Of a DNA stretch of 64,000 nt, positions 7,427-16,549 are shown in pieces. The DNA is from a bacterium (GTDB taxonomy: Bacteria > Cyanobacteriota > Vampirovibrionia > Vampirovibrionales > Vampirovibrionaceae). The notes under the pieces were generated by a model. The model was not told the DNA's origin and made no database searches. It saw only the letters and a program-made list of their open reading frames with translations. The translations under genes and the position numbers were made by a program. The stretch spans positions 1,173,994-1,237,993 of the forward strand of contig JAUIEU010000001.1 in the NCBI GenBank assembly GCA_030429585.1. Direction: 5' to 3'. Numbering within the stretch: position 1 is the first letter of the stretch; every line of letters begins with the position of its first letter.

Positions 7427-9061
7427 ATGTCTCTTCGCGACCGCCTTAACAAAGAATCCGCACTACCCTCCTCTCGGGTGGCTAAGGCTATGGGCGCCCC
7501 GGTAAAAGCAGGCGCCGCACTAAACGCACCCGCTGTAGAAAAAAGCCAACACTTTGAGCAACTTAAAAGCAAGGTCCACAACCGCTTAGTAGAAGGGCTG
7601 TCCTTATCTTCTATTCAGGCCATGGAAGAACATGAAATCTCGTTAGCGGCCTTACAATTGCTAGAAAAAATTATTAACGAAGAAAAACTCCCCATGAGCG
7701 TTAGCGAACGGGAGCGCTTGGTTAAGGAACTCATTGAAGAAATTTTAGGCTTTGGGCCTATTGAACCGTTACTCCACGATGAGACCATTAGTGAAATTAT
7801 GGTAAACGGCCCCAAGCAGGTGTACATTGAGCGGGATGGCTTGTTAGAACAAACCCACGTTACCTTTAAAGATGACAAGCATTTAATGCACGTTATCGAG
7901 CGGATTGTCTCCTTGGTTGGGCGCCGGGTAGATGAAAAAACCCCCATGGTGGATGCCCGCATTAAAGCCCCTGGAAAGCCTTATGATGGGTCTCGATTTA
8001 ATGCCATTATTGCCCCACTCGCCCTGGATGGCGCCTCCGTTACCATTCGAAAATTTAAAAAAGATGCTGGCACCCTAGATAAATTACTTGGCTGGGGCGC
8101 CCTTTCCGATACCATGAGCGACCTGTTGCAGCTGGCGGTTAAAAGCCACCTCAACATTATTATTAGCGGCGGTACAGGCTCGGGTAAAACCACCATGCTG
8201 AATTCCCTCTCGTCACTGATTCGGTCTGACGAGCGCATTGTAACCATTGAAGATGCAGCGGAATTACAAATGCAGCAACCCCATGTGGTACGGCTAGAAT
8301 CGCGCCCACCAAACATCGAGGGCGAGGGGTCTATACCCATCCGAAAACTATTAATGAACGCCCTGCGGATGCGACCCGACCGCATTATTGTAGGGGAATG
8401 CCGGGGGGGCGAAACCCTAGACATGCTGCAAGCCATGAACACGGGCCACGATGGATCGCTAACCACCTTACACGCCAACTCGCCTCGAGATGCCTTATCT
8501 CGGATTGAAACCATGTGTTTAATGAATGACCATACCCTGCCAGAAAAAGCGATTCGGCAACAAATTGCCAGCGCCGTGCATTTGATTGTACAAGTTAGCC
8601 GCCTAACCGATGGTAGCCGTAAAACCACCAGCGTGACGGAAATTACCGGCATGGAAGGCGACACTATTGTTATGCAAGAAATTTTTAAATTTGAGCAAAC
8701 CGGCATTACGGAAGACCACAAAGTTATTGGCCATTTTACGGCTACCGGGGTACGGCCAAAATTTGCCGATTCACTCAAAGCCCGTGGGCTAAGCCTACCC
8801 AACGGCATGTTTGTTCCATCAGAAGCAGGCAAAAAACCAGGGAATAAACCTGGAGGCCTTACCACCGATAGCACCCCCAGCAGTAATGCCTTAGGGGATA
8901 CGGCCCCGCCATTGGAAGCTAGCCCCTTTAACCAAACCCACCTTAAATCGGCCTTAACCACAAAAGAGCCCACCCCTAATACCGCACCCGCGCCATCACC
9001 CACCAACAAACCTTCCAGTGGGTCTTCAGCAACAGATAAACTTCGGAAGCGATTACGATAA
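7427..9061 (+). CDS. cpaF: CpaF/TadA pilus assembly ATPase
   Basis: 544 residues. The motor ATPase that powers Tad pilus extension (type II/IV secretion ATPase family). The N-terminal domain with LIEEILGFGPIEPLLHDETI and EIMVNGPKQVYIE is diagnostic for CpaF. Walker A is GGTGSGKTT at about residues 248-256. The Asp/Glu box, Walker B region (PDRIIVGECRGGETLDMLQAM) and His box (GSLTTLHANS) all follow in order. The last 100 or so residues are Pro/Thr/Ser-rich and look disordered, an extension beyond the usual 420-480 residues of the family. TadB follows 31 bases downstream. Confidence 0.95.
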   Translation: MSLRDRLNKESALPSSRVAKAMGAPVKAGAALNAPAVEKSQHFEQLKSKVHNRLVEGLSLSSIQAMEEHEISLAALQLLEKIINEEKLPMSVSERERLVKELIEEILGFGPIEPLLHDETISEIMVNGPKQVYIERDGLLEQTHVTFKDDKHLMHVIERIVSLVGRRVDEKTPMVDARIKAPGKPYDGSRFNAIIAPLALDGASVTIRKFKKDAGTLDKLLGWGALSDTMSDLLQLAVKSHLNIIISGGTGSGKTTMLNSLSSLIRSDERIVTIEDAAELQMQQPHVVRLESRPPNIEGEGSIPIRKLLMNALRMRPDRIIVGECRGGETLDMLQAMNTGHDGSLTTLHANSPRDALSRIETMCLMNDHTLPEKAIRQQIASAVHLIVQVSRLTDGSRKTTSVTEITGMEGDTIVMQEIFKFEQTGITEDHKVIGHFTATGVRPKFADSLKARGLSLPNGMFVPSEAGKKPGNKPGGLTTDSTPSSNALGDTAPPLEASPFNQTHLKSALTTKEPTPNTAPAPSPTNKPSSGSSATDKLRKRLR

Positions 9062-9092
9062 CCTCACCCCCTCTGTAACCCTCTATAACCCC

Positions 9093-10082
9093 ATGTCACT
9101 ACTCAATACCATACTACTCATTGCCGGGCTCATACTATTGGGCCTACTATTCGTTATGGCCGGTATATGGATGGTGGTAGGCGCTCTTAATCCACAGCCG
9201 AGTGAATCTCAAACGCGGATTAAAAAAATACTGGGCAAAAAAACCCGTAAAGACGATGCCTTTTCTCAATGGCTAGAAGAACAAGCCGATGCGGATGCCG
9301 CTACCGAAAATCAAAAAAGCATTATTCAAGCATTGGGCAAAAAATATGGTTTAGCCCGCCTTATGGCCCAAGCTGGCGTGGAAACGGACATTACCAAATA
9401 CGTTACCTTGTTTATGATTGTGCCGCTAATTATTGGGTTGTTTTTATTTAGCCAACCCAGCGTTCCATTTTTAGCCGCCATTATGGTATCCATTAGCCCT
9501 GGGTTAGCCATTGGCTACCTGCTAATGAAAAAATCCGGGCGCTACAAGTTATTAGAACAACAACTGCCCGATGCCCTTAACATTATGACAGGATCGCTGC
9601 GGGCAGGGCATGCCTTTGCCAGCGCTATTAGTATGATGGCCACTGAAATGGTAGCGCCCATTAAGCCTATTCTACAAAACGTATCGAATGATATGCAACT
9701 GGGCATCCCTGTATCAGAATCCTTACGGAAAATGACGGAAGAAGTGCGCATAGCCGATTACCAAATTTTTGCCACCGCCGTTATTGTGCAACGAGAAACC
9801 GGCGGTAACCTGGCCGAAATTATGGACCAATTGGCCACCACCATCCGAGACCGCGCCAAAATGAAACGGCAAATTGGGGTACTTACCTCTCAAACCCGCC
9901 TATCCGCCTACATTGTGGCCGCAGGCCCTGTGTTGATGTACGTGATAATGCAATTTATTATGCCGGGCTATACCCAAACCTTAGAAAACCACGCACTGGG
10001 GCCCCTTGTTATTGGCGCCTGTGTTGTCGTCAACATCCTTGGGTTTTTAGTCATGCGACAAATCGTAAACATACGGATTTAA
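9093..10082 (+). CDS. tadB: TadB pilus platform membrane protein
   Basis: 329 residues from ATG 9093, which gives MSLLNTILLIAGLILLGLL, a typical N-terminal transmembrane helix. A GTG at 9018 would overlap cpaF by 44 bases and is less likely. The type II secretion F domain spans about residues 165-300 (LPDALNIMTGSLRAGHAF, ETGGNLAEIMDQLATTIRDR). Further hydrophobic segments near 110-150 and at the C-terminus (LVIGACVVVNILGFLVM) anchor it. TadB and TadC form the inner-membrane platform on which CpaF acts. There are 4 bases to tadC, indicating translational coupling. Confidence 0.9.
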   Translation: MSLLNTILLIAGLILLGLLFVMAGIWMVVGALNPQPSESQTRIKKILGKKTRKDDAFSQWLEEQADADAATENQKSIIQALGKKYGLARLMAQAGVETDITKYVTLFMIVPLIIGLFLFSQPSVPFLAAIMVSISPGLAIGYLLMKKSGRYKLLEQQLPDALNIMTGSLRAGHAFASAISMMATEMVAPIKPILQNVSNDMQLGIPVSESLRKMTEEVRIADYQIFATAVIVQRETGGNLAEIMDQLATTIRDRAKMKRQIGVLTSQTRLSAYIVAAGPVLMYVIMQFIMPGYTQTLENHALGPLVIGACVVVNILGFLVMRQIVNIRI

Positions 10083-10086
10083 GCGC

Positions 10087-11046
10087 ATGGAATTACTCGC
10101 CCCCATTTTAATCATTGCGCTGTTTATTGCCCTCGGGGTATCCATGGCGGTGTATGGTATTTTAGCCTTAGCCTTGCCTGTAGAAGGCTACTTAAAAGAT
10201 AGATTAGTACCCAGCGAAGCCGCCCCCAACGGGCCACCGGTAGATCGGTTTCTCTACCATGTGATGAATACTATTGTTCCTAAAATTCGCCCTATTTCAG
10301 AAAAACTGTACGGCTCCAATACCAAATTTATCCAAGAAATACGCGAAAATTTAGTGTATTGCGGCAAACCCGCCCATGAAGAAGCCGTGTGGCAAGTAAT
10401 TACACAACACCTTATTATTGCCTGCGGGGCCAGCATTGTGGGTGCCGTGCTTGGGTTTAACAACGGCCTAGCCGACCCAGATGGAATGCTAACCAGCATT
10501 GCATTATACGCCATTATTTTAGCCCTTATTGGGTTATTGTTTCCGCGCATTTTGCTAAAACAAAAAGCCCAGCGGCGACAAACCGAAATTTATTACACCC
10601 TGCCAGATGTACTCGACCTGCTTATTGTTTGTGTAGAATCTGGCATGAGTATTGATGCTGCCATGCAACGGGTAGGGCAAGAGTGCGACCAACTGGCCCC
10701 AGAAATTGGCTACGATTTAAAACGCACCCTAGGCGAAATTAATGCCGGTATTCCGCGGGGTAACGCCCTAACCAACCTGGGTAAACGCACCACGGTAGAA
10801 GAGCTTCGTTCGTTATGCACCATGATTGTACAAAGCGACAAACTGGGGGTTAGCATTGCCAACGCCCTACGCACCTATGCCAAAGAACTCCGTACCAAAC
10901 GGCGCCAACATGCCGAAGAGCTGGCCCAAAAAGCCGCCGTTAAAATGATGTTTCCACTAGTGTTACTTATCTTTCCGCCCCTCTTTATTATCATCTTAGG
11001 GCCCGCCATGATTCAAATTATGGATACCTTTGCCACCATGATGTAG
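10087..11046 (+). CDS. tadC: TadC pilus platform membrane protein
   Basis: 319 residues. An N-terminal membrane helix (LLAPILIIALFIALGVSMAVYGILAL) and central helices at about 115-155 precede the GspF-type domain: LPDVLDLLIVCVESGMSIDAAMQRV, then LRSLCTMIVQSDKLGVSIANAL and RRQHAEELAQKAAVKM. The protein ends in a hydrophobic FPLVLLIFPPLFIIILGPAM helix. This is the standard TadC layout. It is the last recognisable gene of the cpa operon here. The pilin, TadE/F pseudopilins, TadD and prepilin peptidase are not present and must lie elsewhere. Confidence 0.92.
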   Translation: MELLAPILIIALFIALGVSMAVYGILALALPVEGYLKDRLVPSEAAPNGPPVDRFLYHVMNTIVPKIRPISEKLYGSNTKFIQEIRENLVYCGKPAHEEAVWQVITQHLIIACGASIVGAVLGFNNGLADPDGMLTSIALYAIILALIGLLFPRILLKQKAQRRQTEIYYTLPDVLDLLIVCVESGMSIDAAMQRVGQECDQLAPEIGYDLKRTLGEINAGIPRGNALTNLGKRTTVEELRSLCTMIVQSDKLGVSIANALRTYAKELRTKRRQHAEELAQKAAVKMMFPLVLLIFPPLFIIILGPAMIQIMDTFATMM

Positions 11047-11164
11047 GGCTATAGGGCATACTAACCCTAAACATAGCAATATTTAAAAGTGCCCACGCAA
11101 CAACAGGCACGCAACAAACCCCTCTTAAGCCGCACCCCACTGGGCTTACTATACTGCAGCCAAC

Positions 11165-11695
11165 TTAATGGGCAGATTCGTCATCCAGCCCGTATTTTTT
11201 AAAATCGCTGGGGGTAATATTTTGGATAAATTCGCGGAATTCTTCGGCTTCTTCTTCGTCCCGCTCGCGGTCCGTGGTAATAGTGCCCTCCGCAATCACC
11301 GGCGAAGTAGCATAAATAGGGCAGTCGCATTTTAAGGCAATGGCCACCGCGTCTGAAGGGCGGGCATCAATGGTCATGCTTTCACCGTCAGCATCTTCTG
11401 TCACAATGCTGGCAAAATAGGTATCGCTATCCAAGTCGTTAATTTCTACCTGGGTAACGGTGTACCCCGTTTTTTTAAGGATGTCATACACCAAGTCATG
11501 GGTCATGGGGCGGCTGGTTTGGATACCTTCCAACTGCCGAATAATGGCGCTGGCTTCCGCAGTCCCTATCCAAATAGGCAAAGCACGACGATTTTCCTTA
11601 TCATTCAGCACCATAATAGGCGTCCCGGTGCGGGAATCCAGGGCTATGCCCATTACATAAAGTTCCACCAAAATTGGAGCAGTCATCGAACTCAT
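11165..11695 (-). CDS. Bifunctional nuclease family protein (DUF151)
   Basis: 176 residues. It contains the DUF151 hallmarks: an N-terminal strand VELYVMGIALDS, PIMVLNDKENRRALPIWIGTAEASAI, MTHDLVYDILKKTGY, and the signature IDARPSDAVAIALKCDCPIYA. The C-terminus is acidic with a D-D-E-S-A-H end. Plant members are reported to have RNase/DNase activity, and the family is widespread in cyanobacteria, Actinobacteria and Thermotogae. The bacterial role is unsettled. It is transcribed alone, from a TATAAT box at 11755-11760, with a strong leader hairpin. Confidence 0.85.
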   Translation of the reverse strand: MSSMTAPILVELYVMGIALDSRTGTPIMVLNDKENRRALPIWIGTAEASAIIRQLEGIQTSRPMTHDLVYDILKKTGYTVTQVEINDLDSDTYFASIVTEDADGESMTIDARPSDAVAIALKCDCPIYATSPVIAEGTITTDRERDEEEAEEFREFIQNITPSDFKKYGLDDESAH

Positions 11696-11703
11696 ATTCC
11701 CTA

Positions 11704-11727
11704 CGCCAATCAGTAAATCTATTGGCG
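11704..11727 (-). promoter_or_regulatory. Leader hairpin just before DUF151 gene start
   Basis: CGCCAAT (11704-11710) and ATTGGCG (11721-11727) are perfectly complementary with a 10-base loop. In the reverse-strand mRNA it ends 8 bases before the ATG, next to the UAGGGAAU ribosome-binding region. It could act as an operator or a translation-control hairpin. Confidence 0.4.
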
Positions 11728-11754
11728 CACTAAACCATATAATCAGGGGCTTTT

Positions 11755-11760
11755 ATTATA
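11755..11760 (-). promoter_or_regulatory. -10 box TATAAT for the DUF151 gene
   Basis: TATAAT reads on the reverse strand 60 bases upstream of the ATG. No clear -35 hexamer is seen at 16-18 bases spacing. Confidence 0.4.
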
Positions 11761-11768
11761 CCGCCCCA

Positions 11769-11805
11769 AGGGGTTTTCATAAAGGGAGGCACACGGAAAA
11801 CCCCT
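11769..11805 (-). terminator. Hairpin downstream of lepB, possible terminator
   Basis: AGGGGTTTTC (11769-11778) pairs with GAAAACCCCT (11796-11805), a perfect 10-bp stem. It lies just beyond the lepB stop and before the DUF151 promoter. On the reverse strand it lacks a good U-tract, so termination may be inefficient. Confidence 0.45.
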
Positions 11806-11836
11806 CATTTTGCGGAGATACTCGCCACAGACAAGG

Positions 11837-12973
11837 TTATTTTTCTAAATAATACGGAATCGGGCCTAACAAACCAAAACGGTTCGCCGGCCACACCCGC
11901 AACACGGCCCGCCCCATAATGCGCGATTTTGGCACCAGGCCAAAGTAACGCCCATCCTTGCTTTGGTTACGGTTATCCCCCAGCATTAGGTAATACCCAT
12001 TAGGGATTTTAATAGGGGCACACGCATTGCCACACCCGTAAGCAATTTCGTTCACGTAGGGTTCGGTTAGCAGCTTGCCGTTTACCATCACGCCTTCGTT
12101 ATTAATCATCCATACCGTATCGCCTGGTAAACCAATAAGCCGTTTAATATAGGCCTTATCCACCGGGTCACTTGGCGAATTATGAAACAAACTACTAAAC
12201 CCGGTGGCACGTAATACCCAACTCACGGGGTCGTCGTGCAGCACAGCCTCGGGTTCTGGTGGGTAAAACACCATAATATCGCCGCGGTGCAAGGGGCGAT
12301 ACCAGCGGCTTACCTTCTCAATCAGCAACCTATCGCCAATTTGTAGGGTAGGCACCATGGATTCTGACGGGATCAACCGAAGCTCGCCGAGCCCTTCCTT
12401 AATCACCACCAAAAACAATAGCATCACAATAATAATTTCAAGGGTTTCTCGTAGGTAAAACCCTAGGCCAAACCACCAGGTAGTCGGCAAACCAGCGGTT
12501 TTAGCGTGCAGGTTTTGCCACGTGTGTTGCAGTGCCGCCTGGTCCACACCAGGTTGCTGGGTAATCTCATCCGAGGTGCCATCTGGGTTAGCCAACATGG
12601 CCGCAAGCAAGGCCGCCAAGGTAATATTTGGCGTGTCGTCACCAGTATGTTGGCTATGGGGCGCGGCCAGGGTTAGCCATTGCTCTGAAGTATACCCAAC
12701 CGATTTACCAGGCATGGTTGATGATGCTGTTGCTTCTACCGCAGGCTTAACCGCCCGCTTAACCTGTTTACTACTTAGCCCTAGGCCTTTAATAACCTGA
12801 GCTGGTACAGAAAACGGACGGGCCGTGGCCGCCAGTGCCCACCATAAATCTGCCGTGGTTAATGGTACGCTTGTTGGTGCTGTGGCCTGCCGCTTATTGG
12901 CCACATACTCTGCCATATACAGCATCTCTCGCACATCGTGAGAAAGTTTTGTGGGTGGCGTACCATCGCTCAT
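11837..12973 (-). CDS. lepB: Signal peptidase I with N-terminal Clp-repeat-like domain
   Basis: 378 residues from ATG 12973. An upstream in-frame ATG at 13063 would add a Cys-rich 30-residue leader and has no better ribosome-binding site. Residues 176-195 form a membrane helix. Catalytic elements follow: IPSESMVPTL with nucleophile Ser205, the K-R-L-I-G-L-P-G-D box with general-base Lys277, and LMLGDNRNQSKDGRYFG. This is a complete signal peptidase I, which cleaves secretory signal peptides at the outer face of the inner membrane. Residues 10-155 resemble two Clp-N (R) repeats: LSHDVREMLYMAEYVAN...LTTADLWWALA...GLGLSSKQV, then YTSEQWLTLA...ITLAALLAAMLANPDG...PGVDQAAL. This fusion is unusual. 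It is last in the fliW-csrA-TPR-cyclase series, 107 bases after the cyclase. Confidence 0.88.
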   Translation of the reverse strand: MSDGTPPTKLSHDVREMLYMAEYVANKRQATAPTSVPLTTADLWWALAATARPFSVPAQVIKGLGLSSKQVKRAVKPAVEATASSTMPGKSVGYTSEQWLTLAAPHSQHTGDDTPNITLAALLAAMLANPDGTSDEITQQPGVDQAALQHTWQNLHAKTAGLPTTWWFGLGFYLRETLEIIIVMLLFLVVIKEGLGELRLIPSESMVPTLQIGDRLLIEKVSRWYRPLHRGDIMVFYPPEPEAVLHDDPVSWVLRATGFSSLFHNSPSDPVDKAYIKRLIGLPGDTVWMINNEGVMVNGKLLTEPYVNEIAYGCGNACAPIKIPNGYYLMLGDNRNQSKDGRYFGLVPKSRIMGRAVLRVWPANRFGLLGPIPYYLEK

Positions 12974-13080
12974 ACGGTTTAAAACCTTATTTTGGGGGCC
13001 ACAGGCACAACCCCTTACAAGACACCCTGATTGTAAGCGGCACGGGCTGGAAACGCCAGTCATCGCGCGTCGTCAATCGA

Positions 13081-15438
13081 TTAATCGACGGCTATTTCGC
13101 TCAAGGGTTCGTAAATGCGCACCGATTGAGTTTTACCCTTAACCGTAATCTCGCCTAAATCTCGGCAGTGAATGGCATGCTTCACCGCCTCGTAGGTCGT
13201 TTCCGAAATTAAAATAGCGCACGGTTGCTCCGGCAGGCGAGCCTTGGTTTCACTTTCTAACCGAGCGGCCACATTAACGGCATCCCCAATCACAGTAAAA
13301 TCCATAAAATCATCACTACCCACGTTACCAATCACCGCATCCCCGGTGTGCAGCCCTACCCCAATGCGCAAGGGTGGGTTGTTCGGGTCTGCTTGGAAGG
13401 TAGCCATCGCCCCTTGCATGGCCATGGCTGCTCGCACGGCATCCAGCGGGTCATCGGACCGAGCCAACGGGAAGCCCCAATAGGCCATAATCGCATCGCC
13501 AATAAGCTTGTTAATTACCCCACGGTGTTTTTGCAAAATGATGCTGTGCATTACTTTAAAGTACCGCGTCAGTACCGCCTGCACCTCTTCTGGTGGGTTT
13601 TCTTCAGAATAACTGGTAAACCCACGGATGTCGGTAAACATCATGGTTAGGCGCTTACGCTGCCCCCCCAGGCTAACCGCCTCTGGGTTTTGTTCGATGG
13701 TTTGCATTACATTTTTAGAGACATACTTACCAAAGGCGAACCGCAGTTGCCGCTTTTTATGCTCACTCGTCCAATACCTAATCCCGAAAGACAGCATATA
13801 CACCACCGCCGCCGAAACCACAGGCACTGCCCAATACAGCCATATATTGTGGTGCACATATAACCACATCACCAAGGCAGAGTAAGTACCCAACAACACC
13901 GCTGCAAAAAAGGAAGAAAACACCACCGGGCGATAAAAACACACCCAGGCCACCACCACAGACATTGCCACAGCCACCAGCCACTTCGTCATACTCGGCA
14001 GTCGAATCACAAAATCGTTATGGAGGACGTTATCAAACAGGTTGGCTAAAATATAAACGCCAGGGTATTTGGTGGCGCCGTAAATACTGGTATGCACATC
14101 TCGCGAGGATGCGTTTTGGTATGACGTGCCAATAATAATGGTGCTATCGGTAAAGCGTTCCAGTGGCACCAATTCGCCAGGGATAGTGGTGGTTTGCTTC
14201 AGAGCATTAAATCGCTGGCAAGCGGGCTCGTTGGCATGGCCAAGTTGGGCACAGCTATGGGTAAGCTCGGTGTACACCACATTCCACAAGGCCGTTTCCA
14301 TATAAGGTTTTTGCATACGGCCCCTACTGGTATATTGCATGCCTTGAGAGGATTCATCATGCGCGCCTAAAAAACCGGCCCGGCACAACTGGGTAGACAC
14401 ATACCCCAACACTGGGCCCATCATTTTGCCCTTATACCGGCCTGTGCAGCTAGTAGTAGCTTTGTTGACCGAGCGGGTACCTTGGTGTTGATCGCCATAC
14501 CAGCGCACCAAGGGGGTAAAGGCATATAAATTAACCTGGTGCACCACATCCTTGGTGTGGGGGTGCAAAAACTGGAGCTGGTACCGTTTATCGTTGCCTT
14601 GTTCCGTCATACGAAGAGGCATTAAGGGGACATTAAGGGCATTTAACCCCAAGCGGCGCATTAACCGATAATGGGTAAGCACCACCGGGGCAGTCGGCAC
14701 CACCCATGGCTGGACGCACTGATGACTACCTTGGAACAAAATGCCATACCGTGCCTTGCCATTACTATCCGGCAACATATCGTTTACATAGGAAAAACGC
14801 ATGGGGCTATGAAGTAACCCATACAGCGGGTGCGTAAAATTAGTGGTGCAAGAATAGGCAAATTGCCCTTTTTTAGGGTCTAGCCCATTGGCAATCGGCA
14901 CGGTTTGCCAATCAAACAACAACTTATTTTCGTCTGGTTCAGACAAGGTTTCTTCCTTCCGCACCGTACCCATCAGGGCGGATAGCACCGGTGTGGTTGA
15001 TTGGGCTACCTCGTCTACAAAAAAGGCATCGTGCTCGGGGTGTTCTTCATCCTTGCCGCCATCAAAGGCCAAATCCATAAACACCACTTCTGCCTTGGCG
15101 CGGCTAAAATAGCGCACCACGTAGCCATATAAATTCCGCGGAAAAGGCCACCGGCCAAAAACCTGGCGCATGGCCGGGGTCGCCATCGTATCCTCGTTAA
15201 AGGTAACCAATTGTATGCGGCTGTCTTCGCGGGTTTCTTCTACCCGTTTTTGATACTGCACCACATACCATTGTTCAATATCTTCTAAATAGGTACCCAG
15301 TACCGACGAACTTTCTAGCACCACCAGCACAATTAGGGCATACAGCAATACCTGTTGCGGGTTGTTTTTGCAGTAGCCCCACACCGCATTACAAGCCGTG
15401 TGTAGTTGTTGCCGTATGCCATGCAGCCACCGTTGCAT
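13081..15438 (-). CDS. CHASE2-domain adenylate/guanylate cyclase
   Basis: 785 residues. An N-terminal membrane helix (about 25-45) leads to an extracytoplasmic CHASE2 sensor domain: VVQYQKRVEETREDSRIQLVTFNEDT, then RNLYGYVVRYFSRAKAEVVFMDLAFD. Three membrane helices occur around residues 485-560. The class III cyclase domain is C-terminal: MMFTDIRGFTSYSE (metal Asp), KLIGDAIMAYWGFP (second metal Asp), and DFTVIGDAVNVAARLE with the Asn/Arg transition-state residues. All catalytic residues appear intact, so cyclic nucleotide synthesis (probably cAMP) in response to a periplasmic signal is expected. It starts 4 bases after the TPR gene stop, so the two are translationally coupled. Confidence 0.92.
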   Translation of the reverse strand: MQRWLHGIRQQLHTACNAVWGYCKNNPQQVLLYALIVLVVLESSSVLGTYLEDIEQWYVVQYQKRVEETREDSRIQLVTFNEDTMATPAMRQVFGRWPFPRNLYGYVVRYFSRAKAEVVFMDLAFDGGKDEEHPEHDAFFVDEVAQSTTPVLSALMGTVRKEETLSEPDENKLLFDWQTVPIANGLDPKKGQFAYSCTTNFTHPLYGLLHSPMRFSYVNDMLPDSNGKARYGILFQGSHQCVQPWVVPTAPVVLTHYRLMRRLGLNALNVPLMPLRMTEQGNDKRYQLQFLHPHTKDVVHQVNLYAFTPLVRWYGDQHQGTRSVNKATTSCTGRYKGKMMGPVLGYVSTQLCRAGFLGAHDESSQGMQYTSRGRMQKPYMETALWNVVYTELTHSCAQLGHANEPACQRFNALKQTTTIPGELVPLERFTDSTIIIGTSYQNASSRDVHTSIYGATKYPGVYILANLFDNVLHNDFVIRLPSMTKWLVAVAMSVVVAWVCFYRPVVFSSFFAAVLLGTYSALVMWLYVHHNIWLYWAVPVVSAAVVYMLSFGIRYWTSEHKKRQLRFAFGKYVSKNVMQTIEQNPEAVSLGGQRKRLTMMFTDIRGFTSYSEENPPEEVQAVLTRYFKVMHSIILQKHRGVINKLIGDAIMAYWGFPLARSDDPLDAVRAAMAMQGAMATFQADPNNPPLRIGVGLHTGDAVIGNVGSDDFMDFTVIGDAVNVAARLESETKARLPEQPCAILISETTYEAVKHAIHCRDLGEITVKGKTQSVRIYEPLSEIAVD

Positions 15439-15442
15439 CGTC

Positions 15443-16267
15443 TTAATCCTTTGCCATCGCTGCCAACAAATAACGGGCTGGCGGGTACTGGTCTGTCATC
15501 ATTAGGCACTGTTGTAATGCGCGCTTAGCAGAAGCATATTCTTGCTTGGCCACATACAATTCGCCTAAGTGGTAATACAGTTCTGGGTCGCTAATATTCA
15601 GTTGGTGGGCCATAAGCAGCCAACTTTCGCTTTGGGGGGCAAAACCACTATTTAATAAACCACGGCCAATAAACTTATACGTTTCTGTATTTACTTGCGC
15701 CAACACCGGGGCATACTGGCACAATTGATTAATCATCCGTTGTTGGCCGGCAATGGCCAGGTGGGCCACGTCACGTTCTAAATTTTGGCGCACTTGTAAT
15801 ACGGTAGGCAGGGTTTGCAATTGACCGCTCACTAGCCCTAACAATATTCGCCCCCAATGGGTTAGGTTGGGGGTCACCACCCCGTCGTTCGGCAAGGTAG
15901 CCAGGGCATCAAACGCCTTAGCCAACTGCCCTTCCAGCAGATGGACATACCCACACAAAAAAGGGTTATCCGCTCGTTCAAAGGCTTCTGCCGCCTTGCG
16001 GTAATTTTTACGGTGCCAGCAGGCATAGCCAACCAGCTCCCAATACGCATGGTTAGCCCCTATGGCCACAGGGTCATCGCCCATTACCTTAGGCAAGGTG
16101 GCCTGCAAGGCAGCTAACTGTTGGTGGGCTGTGCGCGCGCTACCTTGCTGCCATAACATATCTCGGATAGGGCTTAACTGACGCATCCAACGGGCAATGG
16201 CTCTATCATCACGCGGCGGCGTACCTAATAGCCTGGGTTGAGAAGGGAAGGGTTCTGCAGCCGCCAT
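15443..16267 (-). CDS. TPR-repeat protein coupled to the cyclase
   Basis: 274 residues without a signal peptide. Helical repeats of TPR type are visible: NHAYWELVGYACWHRKNYRKAAEAFERA near residue 75-105, and DPELYYHLGELYVAKQEYASAKRALQQCL near 235-265. The middle is Leu/Gln-rich. It sits between csrA (18 bases upstream) and the CHASE2 cyclase (4 bases downstream), so it probably belongs to the same transcription unit. It might act as an adaptor for the cyclase, but that is context only. No catalytic motif is present. Confidence 0.7.
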   Translation of the reverse strand: MAAAEPFPSQPRLLGTPPRDDRAIARWMRQLSPIRDMLWQQGSARTAHQQLAALQATLPKVMGDDPVAIGANHAYWELVGYACWHRKNYRKAAEAFERADNPFLCGYVHLLEGQLAKAFDALATLPNDGVVTPNLTHWGRILLGLVSGQLQTLPTVLQVRQNLERDVAHLAIAGQQRMINQLCQYAPVLAQVNTETYKFIGRGLLNSGFAPQSESWLLMAHQLNISDPELYYHLGELYVAKQEYASAKRALQQCLMMTDQYPPARYLLAAMAKD

Positions 16268-16285
16268 AATAAACGCCGCCTGCCG

Positions 16286-16549
16286 CTAGCTTGTTGGCTT
16301 TTTAGGCGACGCTTTTGCCGCATTAGCCGCGCTTACCGCCATATCCAAGGCAGACATATCTGTAGGGGTGGCCGCCTGTTGCTGGTTCGCCTTTTTAATT
16401 TCTAGGTACAGTTCTTCTCGGTAAATGCTAACGTGCCGTGGCGCAGAAATACCAATTTTGACGCTATCCCCGTGGGTTTCCAGCACCTTAACCTCAATAT
16501 CGTTGCCGATAAGGAGTTTTTGTCCAGTTTTGCGAGTTAGCACCAGCAT
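16286..16549 (-). CDS. csrA: CsrA carbon storage/flagellin translation regulator
   Basis: 87 residues. The first 60 match CsrA closely: MLVLTRKTGQKLLIGNDI, then VKVLETHGDSVKIGISAPRHVSIYREELY, including the RNA-contacting N-terminal strand and the R-E-E-L-Y end. About 25 extra residues (Ala/Ser/Lys-rich) extend the usual 60-75-residue length. CsrA dimers bind GGA-containing hairpins in mRNA leaders. The fliW gene directly upstream encodes its known protein antagonist, the flagellin-coupled partner switch described in Bacillus and Campylobacter. The TPR gene follows after 18 bases. Confidence 0.95.
   Translation of the reverse strand: MLVLTRKTGQKLLIGNDIEVKVLETHGDSVKIGISAPRHVSIYREELYLEIKKANQQQAATPTDMSALDMAVSAANAAKASPKKPTS

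Noticed and set aside
7981..9009. Reverse-strand frame of 342 codons inside cpaF
   Set aside because: Antisense shadow of a clearly real gene.
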